A stretch of 64,000 nucleotides of DNA from Gymnorhina tibicen. Lineage: Eukaryota > Chordata > Aves > Passeriformes > Artamidae. Of the stretch, positions 12,716-26,844 are shown in pieces. How positions within the stretch are numbered: the first letter of the stretch is position 1; each line of letters starts with the position of its first letter. The stretch is from contig VXAZ01018984.1 in assembly GCA_013399875.1 (NCBI GenBank), forward strand, positions 10,157,162-10,221,161. The letters are read 5' to 3'. Made by a program: the position numbers and the translations under genes. The notes beneath the pieces are model-generated. The model saw only the letters and a list, made by a program, of their open reading frames with translations, was not told the DNA's origin and did no database searches.

Positions 12716-15700
12716 GGAGCTTTCCTACAGCAGCAAGACTAAGTTCTTTACCTGGAAATCCAGTTCCCAAGGGGATCCGATCATGGACCTGAGCCCTGGG
12801 AATAAGAACTTAAGAACTTACACAGGCATTCAGAAGCACTCATTTATTATTTCTAAGTAAAACAAAAAGTCTTAGAACTCTGTAAGCTTTTTTTTTTTCC
12901 CCATTCTCAAGCCTAGTAAACTAGTTTAAATCTGAAGCCAGTTTCTGTATGGTCAGCTAGCTTTAGAGGATCTGATCATGCTCTCTTATGAGGTTATGTT
13001 GCTCTCTTGCCCCTCTCTTCTTTGTCAGCCAGTAAATACTAGTTGTCATCCATGACACATCCTTCCTTCCCATGACTACTATGCAAATAAACAAGAAAAG
13101 TCTCACATTTCATTTATCAGATGTCCAGTGCTGTGGTATAAGGTAAGGTAACTTTTATAAACTTGCCTTGATTAACAAATTTGCTTGGGTTACAACACAA
13201 GCTTCCAGATGTCACACTTATACAGCACCAACGACTCCGTTCTACTGCCCAGCCACTGATTTACCTTTTGCAACCCCTCTCAGGGTTGCACTCTCAGCAC
13301 CACAATGGTCTCTGCTTCACAGACAGCCTAGGCAGCACTGCCCATAAGCCACACATTTGCTTAGGAGTTTTCTTGGGGCCCAGACAAGAAAGGAACTTTA
13401 CACCTTTCCTTCCAAAATAACAGGTAAGTGCTACATTTGACCTTCTATGTTACAACCAATTACTGGAATCTTCCAAAATCGGAATCAAAGGAAGGAATAG
13501 TCTGGTGTCTGCCTGAGAACACCCTTCAGATTCACCTGCCCATCACAGAATTCTCATCTCTTGTATACTAGTTTGTTACTTAATAAGGATGCACCATAAT
13601 CAATGGCAAAATTAAGTAAGAATTGTGGGAGTTTAGGCTTGCATGTTTCTTCCCTTTGGGAAGCATGGGATAGAGAGGATGAAAAAAGGACAGAACTGCA
13701 AGGAATTGCAATCCTACATTAAAACTGCCAACTGTATGTCTTACTATTAAACATGGCCTGGGCTGAAAATGGTTATTCCATTGTAACTGGAGGAGCTGTG
13801 TAAAGATCCAACTAGGTCACCATCTGGAAACTTAAAGCTCCTCTTCCCAGCAGCAAGCTTTTTCATCTATGACATCCAGCTGTAGTTGCCTTGGACTGAT
13901 ACACTCACTTGACTTTACACGCCTCCTACATTTGTAATTCAACCACCTGAACCACTGAAAAGGAAGGTGTCCAAAATTTGTTTCTTAATGGTATTGTGTG
14001 GAAAAGCCAGGGGCAGGGTACAGCAGGAAGCAGATAAAAGGTGTTTTAAACTACATTCTTCAGATGCAGGATTTTCATTGTGGTTTCACAGAAGCTAAGC
14101 AGATGAACATGAAAGTTAATTGACTCCAAGCTGCAGAATGCTTTATTAGATGCCTGTTGGAACTCCACCTCTCCAAAAGAAAGCCAATACTAATAGAAAA
14201 AAGGTACAACTAACAACTGGATGTCACTCACTTCAGAAAATTAGAGATTCAATGATCAAGTAGATAAATTCACACAGAAAAAATCATATAGTGATACCAA
14301 GTACAAAGATACTAATTCTGGATCTGAAAGGACGGGGACTCAGTGATAATCTTAGGGAATATGCTCTATGTACCAGCCTTGTTTCTTACACTTCTCACCA
14401 GCTGTCTACCACTAGCCACTTTCTGAGGATATTTACCTCAGAATAAACAGACCTATTGCCTGGTCCAACATGATCACAGGCATGGCCTCTTAGTTGCATT
14501 TCTAAAAAGGCTGAGGTCTGCCTTGGCAGTGACACCTTATTTTAGTTATTTTCTATCTGAGGAAATGCTTCAATCCAAACATAATATTAGATGTCAGAGA
14601 GAAAAGACTAGAAAACCTCACAGCACATCACCATCAAAGCTTCAAAACAACTTTCTGTCTAGCCCTATGCAAGTGTTCATTCTTGCATCCTATCCAAATC
14701 CAAGAACATTTCCTTTTATTTTAAATGCAAAATACCCATATTAAGGGAACTGATTAATAGTGTAGTATGTCTGAATTTAAAACAAAATTTTAATGCTATA
14801 TATTTTCATTAAAGTAACATAATTTCTTGAAAATTTCAGAGCTACCTTTAATAAGCTCACAAAATTACTTCCAATACTACTTTGTATTTACTCCTTTGCT
14901 TTCAGTTACTTTATTGATGATTATAAGTTGTTAGGAACATTTCACAAAGAAGAAATACATAAACTTCACCCTACTCTCATTCTGAACACTGAGAATCCAT
15001 TTTGAAATTTTGTAACAGTTTACGGACCACAAAGTACAAACTGCTGGCATTATCTCAGGTTAAACCAGAAGGAAGAATTTTCACTAGACACATATTCATC
15101 CCAAAGTTCAAGGGAGAAAGAAAAAAACCACACCTTTATCACCCTTCAGCAAAGTGCAGTAGAAATACCATTCCAGACAAATTCCTGCTGGGTCATACCA
15201 GACCAGTATTAATGGTTTCGTTTCCATAACTTCTGTAGTAACTGTAGCTCTGCAGATTTCAACATTCCTTTCATACCTTAGGCGTTCCTAACTCAGCCCA
15301 GGGTTGATCAAAGGTATCAGACTTTGAAAACAATACAGAAATGACAATAAGCTTGACACAGACTTGAGCTAATTAAGATGAAATATTCTCAAGGGACATT
15401 GCTCAGTGTACAGTAGGGGAGACTTCTGCAGATTGGGTCTGTCCACAGAAATTACTAATTATGCCAAATACTAATTGCAGGGTTGCTGTTTGACATGGAC
15501 ACCACTCACAGAAGAAAAAAAAAAAACATACACGGCTTTAAGTCAAGGCAGGTAAAGCAGTTTAGTTTCAGTAGCAAGACGGTCCCCCCAGTCACATCCC
15601 TCCCCTGAGGGAAGTTGTTCTCCTCCCATGTCACTCTTCACCAGCCTCCTGGTTGGTCCATGAAGCCATATCTCACACAGGCTTTAAGATGGTTTAGCTG

Positions 15701-17405
15701 GCAAGGACACCAAATGCCCTCTGGGATAAAACCATCAAAACTCCAAACTACCTTTGAACTGTATGGGACCACAGCTGCAAATTAAAGATTATTCAAAAAT
15801 GCCCTTTATCACAACTTTCACACCACACAAAACACAACCAAACATATTTTAAAACAAACAAACAAACCTGTTCTAGGTATTTAAATTGTTAATCCACACA
15901 AAGGTAATAGAAATCTAGATTACAGGATCTTTAAAGAAACTTTTTTTTCACTTCTTTATCATTAACACTTTAACTTGGTTAATAAGAGCTGTAGATGCAC
16001 TGATACACTGTTTCTTCACACACCAGAGGGAAAAATAAGAGCAAGATTCTTTCCCGTAGGGAACTCTCTTGCATTGAATCTAGTCAAAAGGCAAGGCTCA
16101 GCACATCTCCTCCAAAACCTTGGAACAATTTTTGGCTCTGGAGTTGTTTCATTTAAAGGTATGTGACAATGTAGCAGATTAAGGATTCAGTGCAATAGCT
16201 CAAAATTCTTCATCTCACTTGGTGGTATGATGAATCTAAAAGCAGGGATTGTTAACTTTGACCATTTTTTTTTCTAAACCATCAATAAGAATCAGTTTCA
16301 CATCTCTTTAAAGCCTTCCTTAACGGCAAAAAGAAAGGTGACTCTTGTTTAATTTTAACAGAATTGAAACCACTGGAACTGGCACAAACTATAACTACCT
16401 ACTCATATTGCTTTACCACAAAGTGCTGAAACAATCCAATAGTAGGAAATAAACGCAATATTCATCAAGCTCTGCACTTAGAGAGACTGTTTTTACTTTT
16501 TCTCTATCAATCACCAAAGCATAAACAAAACTAGACCGAGATGTTCAGTCCCCATTCAGCTGTAAATTGATTTTCAGGCTTGATTTATACACATGCTTCC
16601 TTTATGCTTTGTTTACAGAAATTCTTTTATCTGACACACTAGCTTACTTGATAAGACACCATTAGCAGTAATAGAACATATTTCATGCAGAAGCCATTAT
16701 CTTTAGTCTAAGCTGTTGTTAAAAGTCCAGATGCCATTAATAAAATGTGGAGATTTCTTATGTGGCTGCTGGTAGAGCACATCAGTAGTGGTGCTTTAGA
16801 GCTGGGCATTAGCAGCTCCCTCGGACACAGATTTATCATGAAGTTCCTGTTATTATGTACATGCCTGGCAAAAGCAGGACTCAGTACTCAATGAGGTGCT
16901 GTGAATCACTACTTATAAAAAATGACAGCAGTGACCAGCTTGCTGCCCAGACTGGTAGCAAGGCACATAGCTTTACATGTGCTGAAATATGTGCAGAAAA
17001 CAGTGGTTTCTGCAGGCTATTTCATACAAGCACACCACTACTCTACAACTAGAGAGAACACAGTCACAATTGCTTGCTGAGGATGAACTCTGTGTCCTTC
17101 ATCAGCTAAGGATCAGCTTTTCTCAATGATCTAACTTTTTGAGTCTCGTAGAGCTCCTGTTACTGCAGGGAAGTTATCATGTAATGGATGGCCAGGCAAG
17201 ACACTTACTCTGAAACACAAATGAATAGGAACACTCCCTGGTAGGCTCGACTGCTCTTGCCAGAGTTTTTGGTTAGACTACTCCATTACCCTTTTTGCCA
17301 GGTCTTAACTACTTGGGCAACTGAAGTAATTGCTCCAGCTCTTTTGAACAACCTTTCAGTGTTTTGTTTGGGGGACCTCTTTGGGCTTTCTCACACATCC
17401 TCCCT

Positions 17406-17443
17406 TCTTTTTGTTTTTTTTTTTTTTTTTTGTTTTGTTTTTT
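17406..17443. repeat. T-rich tract with an 18-T run
   Basis: A run of 18 T at 17414-17431 is flanked by TTTTG/TTTTGTTTT units. It is low-complexity sequence in intron 1. Confidence 0.85.
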
Positions 17444-20078
17444 AAACCTACATTGTTTGAAAAACAATTATGCAGCTGCCAACAAGTGATTCCCACTGAA
17501 GTCAACAGGATCTGCTCTTATGCAGAGGGTTGTAGTAAGTGCCCAATCATTTACAGTGCTGAAAGCCTTTGCGCTCTATACTCTTAAGTGCATGAAGGGC
17601 TAAAGCAGGGGGCTCATGCAAAATTAATAACAGATCAGGAAGTGGATGAGGGAGAGGGAAGGCACTTAATAATTGATCCACAGTCTGTTTTCTGTGAATT
17701 CCGAAACAACTTCATGGATGTTTGTTTTGGTTTGCCTTTGTGTTTGTTTTTTCCAAGGTAGAAAGTTTTTGAACTGAAGTTCTACTAACAAAACTGAGTG
17801 AAACAACGACAAGAGTGGTGCTTTGATAACAATAACTGCAGAAAAGCATCTTCCCAGAAAGAAAGATGGATATGGAATAAAAAACAAGGCAGGTCTTTTT
17901 TCAGACAAAATATGACTACCCTCTCACTTTTATACGCTTGCATTCTTAAACACTTTCTGCTTTATGAACAAATGTGTGCATTCCATTCCTGCTTGTTCTG
18001 TGAAAAATTACAGGTTTCTCTTCTCACCATCATTTATACAGAAGTCCAATCACATCCCACAATGCAAAGTCCATCCTTCCACCTTATCAAGTCCTTCAAA
18101 CTCCTCAAGCTAGGAGTCTAATGCTGCTCACTTGAACAATTTTGATAACATAGCTACACCAAAAGTGTTCTACCTTGCTCCATAAATACCATCTGCAGTC
18201 ATTTTAAGGACATGTTAAAATGGCAGATAGGAACAAGGTAGCCTTTTAACGTAAATGAAAATCTGACCTTAGTACACTAAGAAGATTTAAATAGCAATAT
18301 TCACTGGAGTTCTGATGCATGTCCAAAGATACAGAAAAGGAGTCCCACCAACTCTCACCATACAGTACTTAGGACTTCACAGTATGTTTCTAATTCATAC
18401 AGCAGCAACAATCACCAGCATATTTAAATTTCAGCCCTGTACTCCAGCCTCAAGTAACATCACTGAGATCTTGCACTTCAACAGCAACAGGCCTTCCACG
18501 TGGTGCAAACAGGAGATTCAGCACATCCCTCAAATCTCTATGAACATGCCAGTCTCTAAAATAGCCTCATCCATTCTACCTCACTTGATTCTACACAGCT
18601 CAGTCCTGCAGCAATTTTTTATGAATTGTTATGAAATGTAATATTCTTCACATCAGAGCCAGAGCTATGTGCACAGCTTTAATATTCACCAGACTTAAAG
18701 TTTGACACAATAACAAAAGAAGGATTATTTCGCACAGGTGTTATTTGGGAGGTCTTGCACCAACATGAGGCTTGCTGTTTCAAAAGGAGATGCTTGCACA
18801 TGACACTGAAAGGTGTACACGGGTTTATGGAACAAAGCTGTTTGTCAAATAGGAACAAGTACCTTATAAAATGGTACAAAAACCAGCCAGTGTTGGGTTT
18901 TTACTTCTCCTTCCCACTTCCCTGTGGACATGTGGCTGGACTCCAGTAACAGAGTCCACAAACTGCTTCTCTCGCAGCATGACAGTGACCATGCAGAGGC
19001 TCCTGTGAGCTTTCTGCTCCAGGTGACAGGCATAAGAACAGACACAGATACATGGAGAGACACAGAAAGGACTTCCTTGGAGAATGGAACAGAGAGAACA
19101 GCCTCTGCAAGCTGGAATAGAGCACAAACTGAAAGAAGGGCAAAACTAACAAGAATAGGGTATTTACAAGAGGCAAGGTAATTTCTCTAGGCAGTAGTGA
19201 ACTGCTGTTGACATGAAAACTACAAGTAAGTGGAGTACTTCATCACTGTCATTTAATAGGCATGATACATTTAAAACAATATATGAAACACCAGATGATA
19301 GAGAGTTCACTAGAAATCCTACGTACACACCTATTTCTGGGATGGGGAAGTTGAAGACGAAAGCTACTGTAGCCCACAGCTGTCCTTTTGCCTCTCAGAT
19401 GTCAGCCCCTCTGCAGGACAGCTGATAGGATCATGAATCTATGGGGCAGAGAAGAGTATTCAAATAACAAAAATGGCCAGATGGGAGTCACAATTCATTC
19501 ACCTGCTACAATGGCACAAACCCTTGACTGTCAGTCTCATCAGGATTGGGACTGGTTTTCTTTAATATGCAAAGTTATTAGCTGCATTCTCTCAGGACCT
19601 ACTTCCTCTCCCACAGGTATGAGAGTGGTTTAGGAAAAATGTAGGAAAGCAGAGGCCAACAAGGATATAAACCACGTAAAAATGTAATTGGCTTACATTC
19701 TTGAGTCAAACACACACTTACTTGCATGAAAAAGTTCCTGCAGAATAAAACATTGATTCAGATAACACCATAAACCTTTAGACTACCCAGGCAGTGGTTT
19801 TGCCTATCTTCAAAACAAAGAATACAAAAATAAAACAATGTTTTCAAACCACACCCAGCCCCACACAGCTGAAGTGGGAACACTACTTGTGACCATGCCA
19901 GAGCTCCCAGCAGGAGCAGCAGAATACAGTCAGAGGAAGCAAAAAGTCCTTCTCTGCATGCAACAGTAGTTAGATGTGTTTCCAGTCCCTTCAAGGCCTG
20001 CTTTTAGGTACGTAAGTTAAACTTCTGCTCTAGCAAATCAGAATTAATTTTTTAAGTATTGCATTATTTTGTATACAC

Positions 20079-20122
20079 ATTATATATATATATGCATGCA
20101 CAGTGTTATATATATATATAAA
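20079..20122. repeat. Paired (TA)n microsatellites
   Basis: Two TA runs (20081-20093 and 20107-20120) are separated by a GCATGCACAGTGT spacer. Both are short and could be length-polymorphic. Confidence 0.85.
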
Positions 20123-21077
20123 TGTATCTCCAGTGTTAAATGCATGCTAACGTTCTGTATGTAACAAGTCCCCAGAAAGGATAGTACTTGGAAATGGATA
20201 ATCATAACAAACTCTCTTCAGAGAGGTTATTTGCCAGCCCATCTAGCAGGCCACTCCAGTGAAGGATTAAAATTATTACAGGGAATGGCACAGTGTTTGG
20301 AATAACATTTAGGGGAAGGAAAAGAATCCAGAGGTAAATGATGGAGCTGTGCACTTAAGTTCAAATTAAGTTCACATTACAATAACCTTGGAAGATAATC
20401 ACTGCTTATTGTTTCTCCAACATCACTGAGCAAGCAGGAGTAAACAGATAACCACCATAACTCTTCTAAAAACAGTGAAGATCAAAGTGCACCAGAGGGG
20501 TAGCACTTGGGTCTACATAACAGTCTCACTGAAGTGAGCTAACTGTTGACCCAGCATCGTGTCTTACACCTCTGTGTACCCTGTAGTCCAAAACCACTTC
20601 ACCTAGAGCTGATTACTTTAACTTGATCTATGCAGAGAAAGGAGAAGCCAGTCCTACCATCTTCCCACACTTCATTCTTGGAGCCAAACAGCAAATCAAT
20701 AGAAATTGACCGAGATGAGAGAGTTCTCAGCCAAATCTGGTAACTGACTGCTGTTGGTCCACTGAAGCTGCATTAACACATTTGGCTCTGCAGCCTTGTG
20801 CCAGCCCCAGCTGTTTGCAGCCTCCTGCTCTCATTCTGACACCAGAATTTGCAAGGCCGCACACCAAAACCATTCCTGAAAAGTTCCCACAACCAAAGTG
20901 GGAAGTGGCCCTGCAACAGAAACAGGTCTTCCGCAGAGATGAAAAAAAATTGAGTTAGGCAGCAGTTCACATCACCCCTTAATGGCCATAGAAAGAAAAA
21001 GAAACAAGAGAATGGTTGTGATATCAAGCAACATTGATTAAAAACTGGACCTTAGTTATTTTTTAACTGCAATCATA

Positions 21078-21107
21078 CATATTTATATATAAATATATAT
21101 ATATTAT
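21078..21107. repeat. AT-rich microsatellite
   Basis: ATATTTATATATAAATATAT followed by further TA dinucleotides; simple AT repeat in intron 1. Confidence 0.8.
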
Positions 21108-21215
21108 AGTCTTCACAAGCCAGATGGATGAATTTTCATCTAGAACTTAATTGGATAACTTCTTGGAAAAGAGGAATTCTAATTTTACAAGTCTTACCTC
21201 TTCTTTTTAAATTAT

Positions 21216-21261
21216 TTTAATTATATATTTAAATATTGTTTAATTATATATTTAATTATTG
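21216..21261. repeat. 23-bp tandem duplication, one mismatch
   Basis: The unit beginning TTTAATTATATATTTAA occurs at 21216-21238 and again at 21239-21261, with a single A/T difference near its end. It is a simple tandem duplication in AT-rich intron sequence. Confidence 0.85.
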
Positions 21262-23359
21262 TTGGACTGACTGAATTCACACATTTTCCTTTAGACATAT
21301 ACCTACATGAACTGACAGTCAGGAAGACAATTTCTACAAAATGCTATCTTTTACCCACACAGAACAGGGATTTCTTTCTGGTTTTACATTTAAATGGCAA
21401 AAATTAAAATTAAAAAATCTGAAACCCTTGCTCTGTGCATAGTAGAACACCCCAGTATACTCCCAGCTGAGAGGTGCCCATGATACTTGGCAACCCTTCT
21501 CATCACCTGGTAGGACCCACTGTTTTGAAATGTCACTATTTCCAAATTCTGTGCTCCAGTCTGAAAAACTCCAATCACATGGCATTGCAGAGACATCTTC
21601 CACAAGGTGACACATTTAATTGAAGCACAGCACAAAGCAACAAAACCCTTGTCATACATTATCTATGAACTTTTTCCTCAGTGTCTCTGCTCTTATATAT
21701 AAACCATTTACAGCACACAGAGGGAACTCCCTTCAAGCTTTTTAAATCACAAGATTTTTAAATCATAGCCCATTGGAAAACAGAATGTAGCAGAAGAGAT
21801 GCAGTGAGAGGGAAGGACAGAGAACCCAGCCTCATAAGGGTGAATATATGCCCTACACACGGGTACGTAAAGCAAAGGTATCCAACAGGGAGAACCTGTG
21901 GTGCAGGCTCAGACAAGACACCAGGTGGATCTCCTTGGGGTGACATCCCACACACAGTGCTGCTGCACCTTTGCTTGGGGCACCAGAGCTCAGCTGAGAG
22001 AGCCTGCCCTTCTGACACAGAGAAAATCCTGACACAAAATAATGTTCCATGTCTTGGAAGATTTGCCCCTAAATCAACATAAATTAAGTTGGACTCTCAT
22101 CAAACGTAATCCACTAACACTAGGAAACACCCCATAGGCCGAGTTACTGCAAGCATCCTTGCAGTATCACTTATTTCATACTCAGTACCCTCTAATAGTA
22201 GCTTACTAGAACAACAACAATAGACATACTCAGGTTTTAACTCATCAACACCATGTTGATGAAGTGAACAAAAGCAAAGTCTATGAACCCAAAATATTGC
22301 ACATATCTAAAGACATGTAGTCTTCTTTTAATGCTTTCTTTGAATTCAATACCACAAAGAAGGACGAAACACTTTTAGAAATAATGTTACTTGCTTACTG
22401 AGGAGAAAAAAGAGAACCTATTTAAGCAAAAGTTCCTATAATTCTTTGGTTGTTTTTTCCCTGTAAGAAGTTTTGCTGTTGGGAAAACCAGGAGGCAACA
22501 ACACAGAATAGGTACGAAGTGTTTTCATAGTATTTATTCGCTTTGCTGCAAAAGGAAAAAAGCTCTTCCGTCACCACACATCAGGAACGTTGCTCAAAAT
22601 TATTTTCAATATGATTTGATGTAAGAGTCTTCCCTAGGAACAGAGGGATTTTCAAGGCCTGGAAGAGGTATATTGATTTTTCCCAGTTCTGTGGGAAATT
22701 GACAGTTCATTCATAAGATCCTCTGTGTGTGATGAAATACTTATTCTAAATGCTGTCCAGAGGAAAGCGACTGGAAAGCTGAAACATTAGCTGAAGAATC
22801 TGATGTGGAGACTGATGTGCATTAAAATAAATAATGCTACAGCCTCATTTAGTTTATAAAGCTAAAGGAGTAGGATCTGACTGTTTTTAGCATCTCTGCA
22901 AGTCAGGCCATCTGGAGGTTATATGAGATCACACTGAGTCAGAGTTTGATACCAAATCAAGCACCCCTGACTGCAAGCCTCAGTGTGTTAGTGACATTTT
23001 TAAATGCCAGCATACGGAGAAGGCTGAACTGCTCTAGATCTCTGTGTATGTTACAGAAGCAGCTACACTGAGCACTGTGCCAACAGTGCCATCCACCCAC
23101 ACCAACCTTTACACCTGTACAAAATACTGCTGAAATCAGGGAAAATCTCTATCCACAGAGAACCGCATGTGAGAGACTGGGAGGACTGCTGGCTCGAAAT
23201 ATTTTGGGTGCATGTGTGGGAGAAGAGGTAGGTCAGGCCTTGCTCTGGGGAGGCGATGCCCTGCTCTGCACACACACATCCCCCTCCGAGCCTGTATCCC
23301 AGCCACAGAGTGGTCACCAATCCCTCCACACCCCACTCCTGGAGCCCCAGTCTAGCCCC

Positions 23360-23885
23360 AGAGGGGCCAGATGACCATAAATCCAACCTGGGGGAAGGGC
23401 TCGGGAAAGCCAAAGGGTGCTAAACCAAAGCATGAGCCAAGCACAGGTCTTGACCTTACCTCCTCTTGGAACTTCTATCAGCTGAACACCGCTGGAACCA
23501 GGAGTGGTAGCTATACTTGTTCTTTTCTCTGTCTGTTCTGTCTTTCTCTCTTCCTCTTTCTTCTTCTAACTCCCTCTTCTCAGAGTTTTGAGTAACTCAA
23601 AATCAGACAGGCTTGGAGTTTGCTAACTTGAATGGGCTAAGTTAATGCTTTAAGTGTTTTATGTTGAGTGAAGGCTGCTCTAAACTTTTGCCAAAGTTCT
23701 CTGATTTTCTGAAGTTGCCAGTGAATTTTTTTGTCGTTTTGACCTCTTGAGAACATCTTGTCATTATTACTCCTGTGCGTCTAACTCAGAGTATGTGAAA
23801 AACCATAAACTCTTCCAGGAGTCTCATTGAGTGAGTGTTTTTTGGGGCCTTACGTCACAAGATAAGCTATTTTGTGGCAGGAGCA
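23360..23885 (+). mobile_element. Possible old LTR/ERV-derived block (uncertain)
   Basis: The block opens with a GC-rich part, passes through a pyrimidine-rich run at about 23515-23575 built of TCTTTCTCTCTTCC-type sequence, then a T/G-rich part, and ends near a TTACGTCACAAGAT motif at about 23850. Its composition and layout differ from the surrounding A/T-rich intron, and the order resembles the non-coding leader or LTR parts of avian endogenous retroviruses. I found no clear TG...CA ends, target-site duplication, primer-binding site or coding remnant. The call is a guess from composition; it may simply be unique intron sequence. Confidence 0.2.
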
Positions 23886-26796
23886 GCAGCACAGTCACAA
23901 AAAATGGGATGTTTTGCAAATTCGTATGATAGTACAATGAAAAAGAAACAGATTATTCTTTACTGATTTAAGGCCTAATGTATTGCTGGATTTTGCACTG
24001 TAAAACTGTTACAAAATGCAATTCAGTACATTCATTAGAAATTGGATAAGCTTTTTTTGTTTTAATTCTTTACTGCATTGTAACAATATTTGCTAATAAT
24101 TAATGAGAAACAGACAAACCGTACACAAGTACAAAGTCACTATGAAATTCTAGCTAATGGAAAAGTCAGATATGAAGAAGTTTAAAATACTACCATACTG
24201 GAAGGCACTTTAATGGCTAACGCTGACAGTGACTTCTGGGTCATTTCTAACAGAGCTGGGTTACTTCACGAGCTGTTCAGCTCCTTGCTCTCCTGTCTAC
24301 ATCAATATAACAATTACAGTCCTGTTGACAGGCTACTAGCCATGCGTTTGAGAAGCGTGCTGCATATTTTGGGCAAAACAAGACTCTCCTACAGGACTGT
24401 AGTTTAAGACCAGAATTTCCTAACTGGTAGAATTAGGTCAAATTATTATTTTGGGTCCAAAATATTTTCTCTCACCTTTGGTTTTAATTGAAAGCAAAAC
24501 ATTATATTCTAACTGCCCATAGCAAATCTTCACAGGTTACTGCTTTTGGTTAATAGAGTATAAACTGTTGCAGTATCTAGCCTGAGACCTTAACAACACA
24601 TCAGCTTCTTGCTCCAAATTTATTGCAGCAGCCCTAGTGCCAAAAACAGTTTATAATGCTTTTTCAACATAGACTTCAAAATGTCTACTTGTAGGAATGG
24701 GACTCAAAAGAAAAGGAAGTGATATTTCACTAACTGTAAGCTCAAGTTTCTCATCCTCTACTAATCATTAACTTGCATCTTACAAAGTTTGAGGAATAAA
24801 GAATAAATTAAAGTTCACTAAGAAGTACATCAGGATTACTGTAATCTATAGAATTAGGTTTTAGAGAGCATTCTTAAATAACAGATTACATACATACTTT
24901 CAATCTTGTCCACTGGAGAGGATAGAGAAGTCCCTCACATTTTTCTTCTCACTACTCTCCACACAAAAACAACAACCAAAAAAAAACCCTGAACCCCTCC
25001 TCTCCCCCTCCAAAAAAACACTTTCTCTCCCACATTTTCCATCTGAAAATTATCCTAAATCAACTGCACCTTGTATGTAATTTTTTTTGTTTGTTTACAA
25101 TAACATGTTTTCTGGGTTCCCATCTGGAAAAAGAAAGCCTTTCTTCCCTGGAACAGCTCATGCCTTCCCTACATGCCTATTATATCATACATTGCAGTTG
25201 ACTATGTACATTCTAATACATGCACCAAAAAGTTCACAGTGCAAAGGCTGCCTTACTAGAATTAAGGTAGCATGACCACCCTCAAATTCAGTGTTGCAGA
25301 ACATGGATTTGTTGCCTTTATTATGGAAATATTATCAACATGCAACAAGGGCAATGGGATTAGGACCAATGACAATTTCTTTCGCACACATAAATATCCA
25401 TAAGATGTTTCACTCACAGAAGTATTCTGTTGGGGCTGCCTGTGCTCTGGGTGCCATTCACATGGATCAGCTTTTCTCTGACTGGGACACTGAAGATTCA
25501 AAATTGACTCTTCATACTTTGAGATAGATGTGCCACCAGAAAAAAAATACTGTGACAATTCAATCAAGGTGGAAGACTGGCAAATATATTTACCGAATTC
25601 ATCTTTAACACAGAAGGAAAGTATATAAGCTGCATATGATAGTTCCAATAATATTGTCTTGAAGCACACTGACATCAAACAAGAGAAGTCACACAATTAA
25701 TCACAATGGGTTTTCTTTAGTTCTAGTTCCCTTATGCTTCTTCAGTCTTTTAGAAACTAGAAACATCACATAACTTAAAACAGTAACACATTTATGAACA
25801 CCCAATTTTGGCAAAACAAATATTTATGAGAAAGGAAACAGCTTCTCCCATGTTCCTCACCTATTTCTTTTTATATTACCAATGATACAGCCTACCACAA
25901 AGTTACGAGGGAACATAAGGCAAGGAAAATTTTTATTCTAAGTATGACCTCTACAAATCTGAAGCAAGTCCCCTGGAGCCAGCAGTTACTAAATTTTTAC
26001 ATGCATTTGAAAGACTGAGGCTACATCTGCTGAAAGAGACACTGAGGAATTCAAGAATCCCGACCTCACAATAATGTATCTATTTCATCAATATATACAC
26101 CCCCACCTTTCACTGTTACAAAGCAGTGGAGTACTTGCCCAAAACAAGCATTGTTCTCTTTCTGGCAAGACCACTGGTGGAATGCTTAGCTATGCTTCAT
26201 CTGTGCTATGAAGAAACGTAAAATAAAAAAATAAAAGCCATTTGATCATAAAGGGGGGAGGGGAGGGAAATGAACAGAATGCTTCCATTTCCACTGCAAG
26301 GACATCCTCCCAGTGCAAATTTTTAAAGATGAAATGCTACAGTATGCATTTCAAAATTGCATGGAACAAGCTTCACATTGATTTGTTTGGGGTTTTCCTT
26401 AACCACTGTGGCAAGGGAAAAATTACATAATCAAAACTTCCTTGTGGATATCTAAAAACCAGCTGACATCTGAGAATTATCTTCTCCCCCTTTGAAAAAC
26501 AAACTATCAACAATGTACAAAATTTAATAAGCAATCTATTGGTTGTCCTTTAAAGGTCAGTGCACTTGTCCAACACTTTTCCTGTAACACACTTACATAA
26601 CCTTATTTTCTTCCCGCTACCTCTCTGTAATTCAGAAGACTATCTAGATTCCCATATGGTTGCCATCAAATACAGCAGATGCCAAGCAAATTAAAACACA
26701 AGTTATGACTCGTAGTATGCTGATGTATCATAATTGCAGCATAGCTCATAACTTAGAGTGAATCACCAGATAAAGCAAAAGTTTCTGAGGTGTCAG

Positions 26797-26844
26797 TGCT
26801 TTTTATACATCTTTCCAATTAGATGGAAAGATGTATAAAAAGCA
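26797..26844. repeat. Perfect 21-bp inverted repeat with 6-nt loop
   Basis: The left arm 26797-26817 (TGCTTTTTATACATCTTTCC followed by A) is the exact reverse complement of the right arm 26824-26844, with loop ATTAGA between. In addition, the 11-mer TCCAATTAGAT occurs at 26814-26824, spanning the loop, and again at 26846-26856, just after the right arm. The stem is too short for a typical microRNA precursor. A linked inversion and duplication such as this fits a template-switch replication event; a very small palindromic insertion is the alternative. Confidence 0.9.

Noticed and set aside
25262..25696. 144-codon minus-strand open frame, also partly open on the plus strand
   Set aside because: No known family, no splice signals in phase, and composition like neighbouring intron; 144 codons is within chance for 64 kb of six-frame sequence.
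26797..26844. Hairpin considered as a microRNA precursor
   Set aside because: The stem is only 21 bp with a 6-base loop and perfect pairing; real precursors have longer, imperfect stems. Template switching explains it better.
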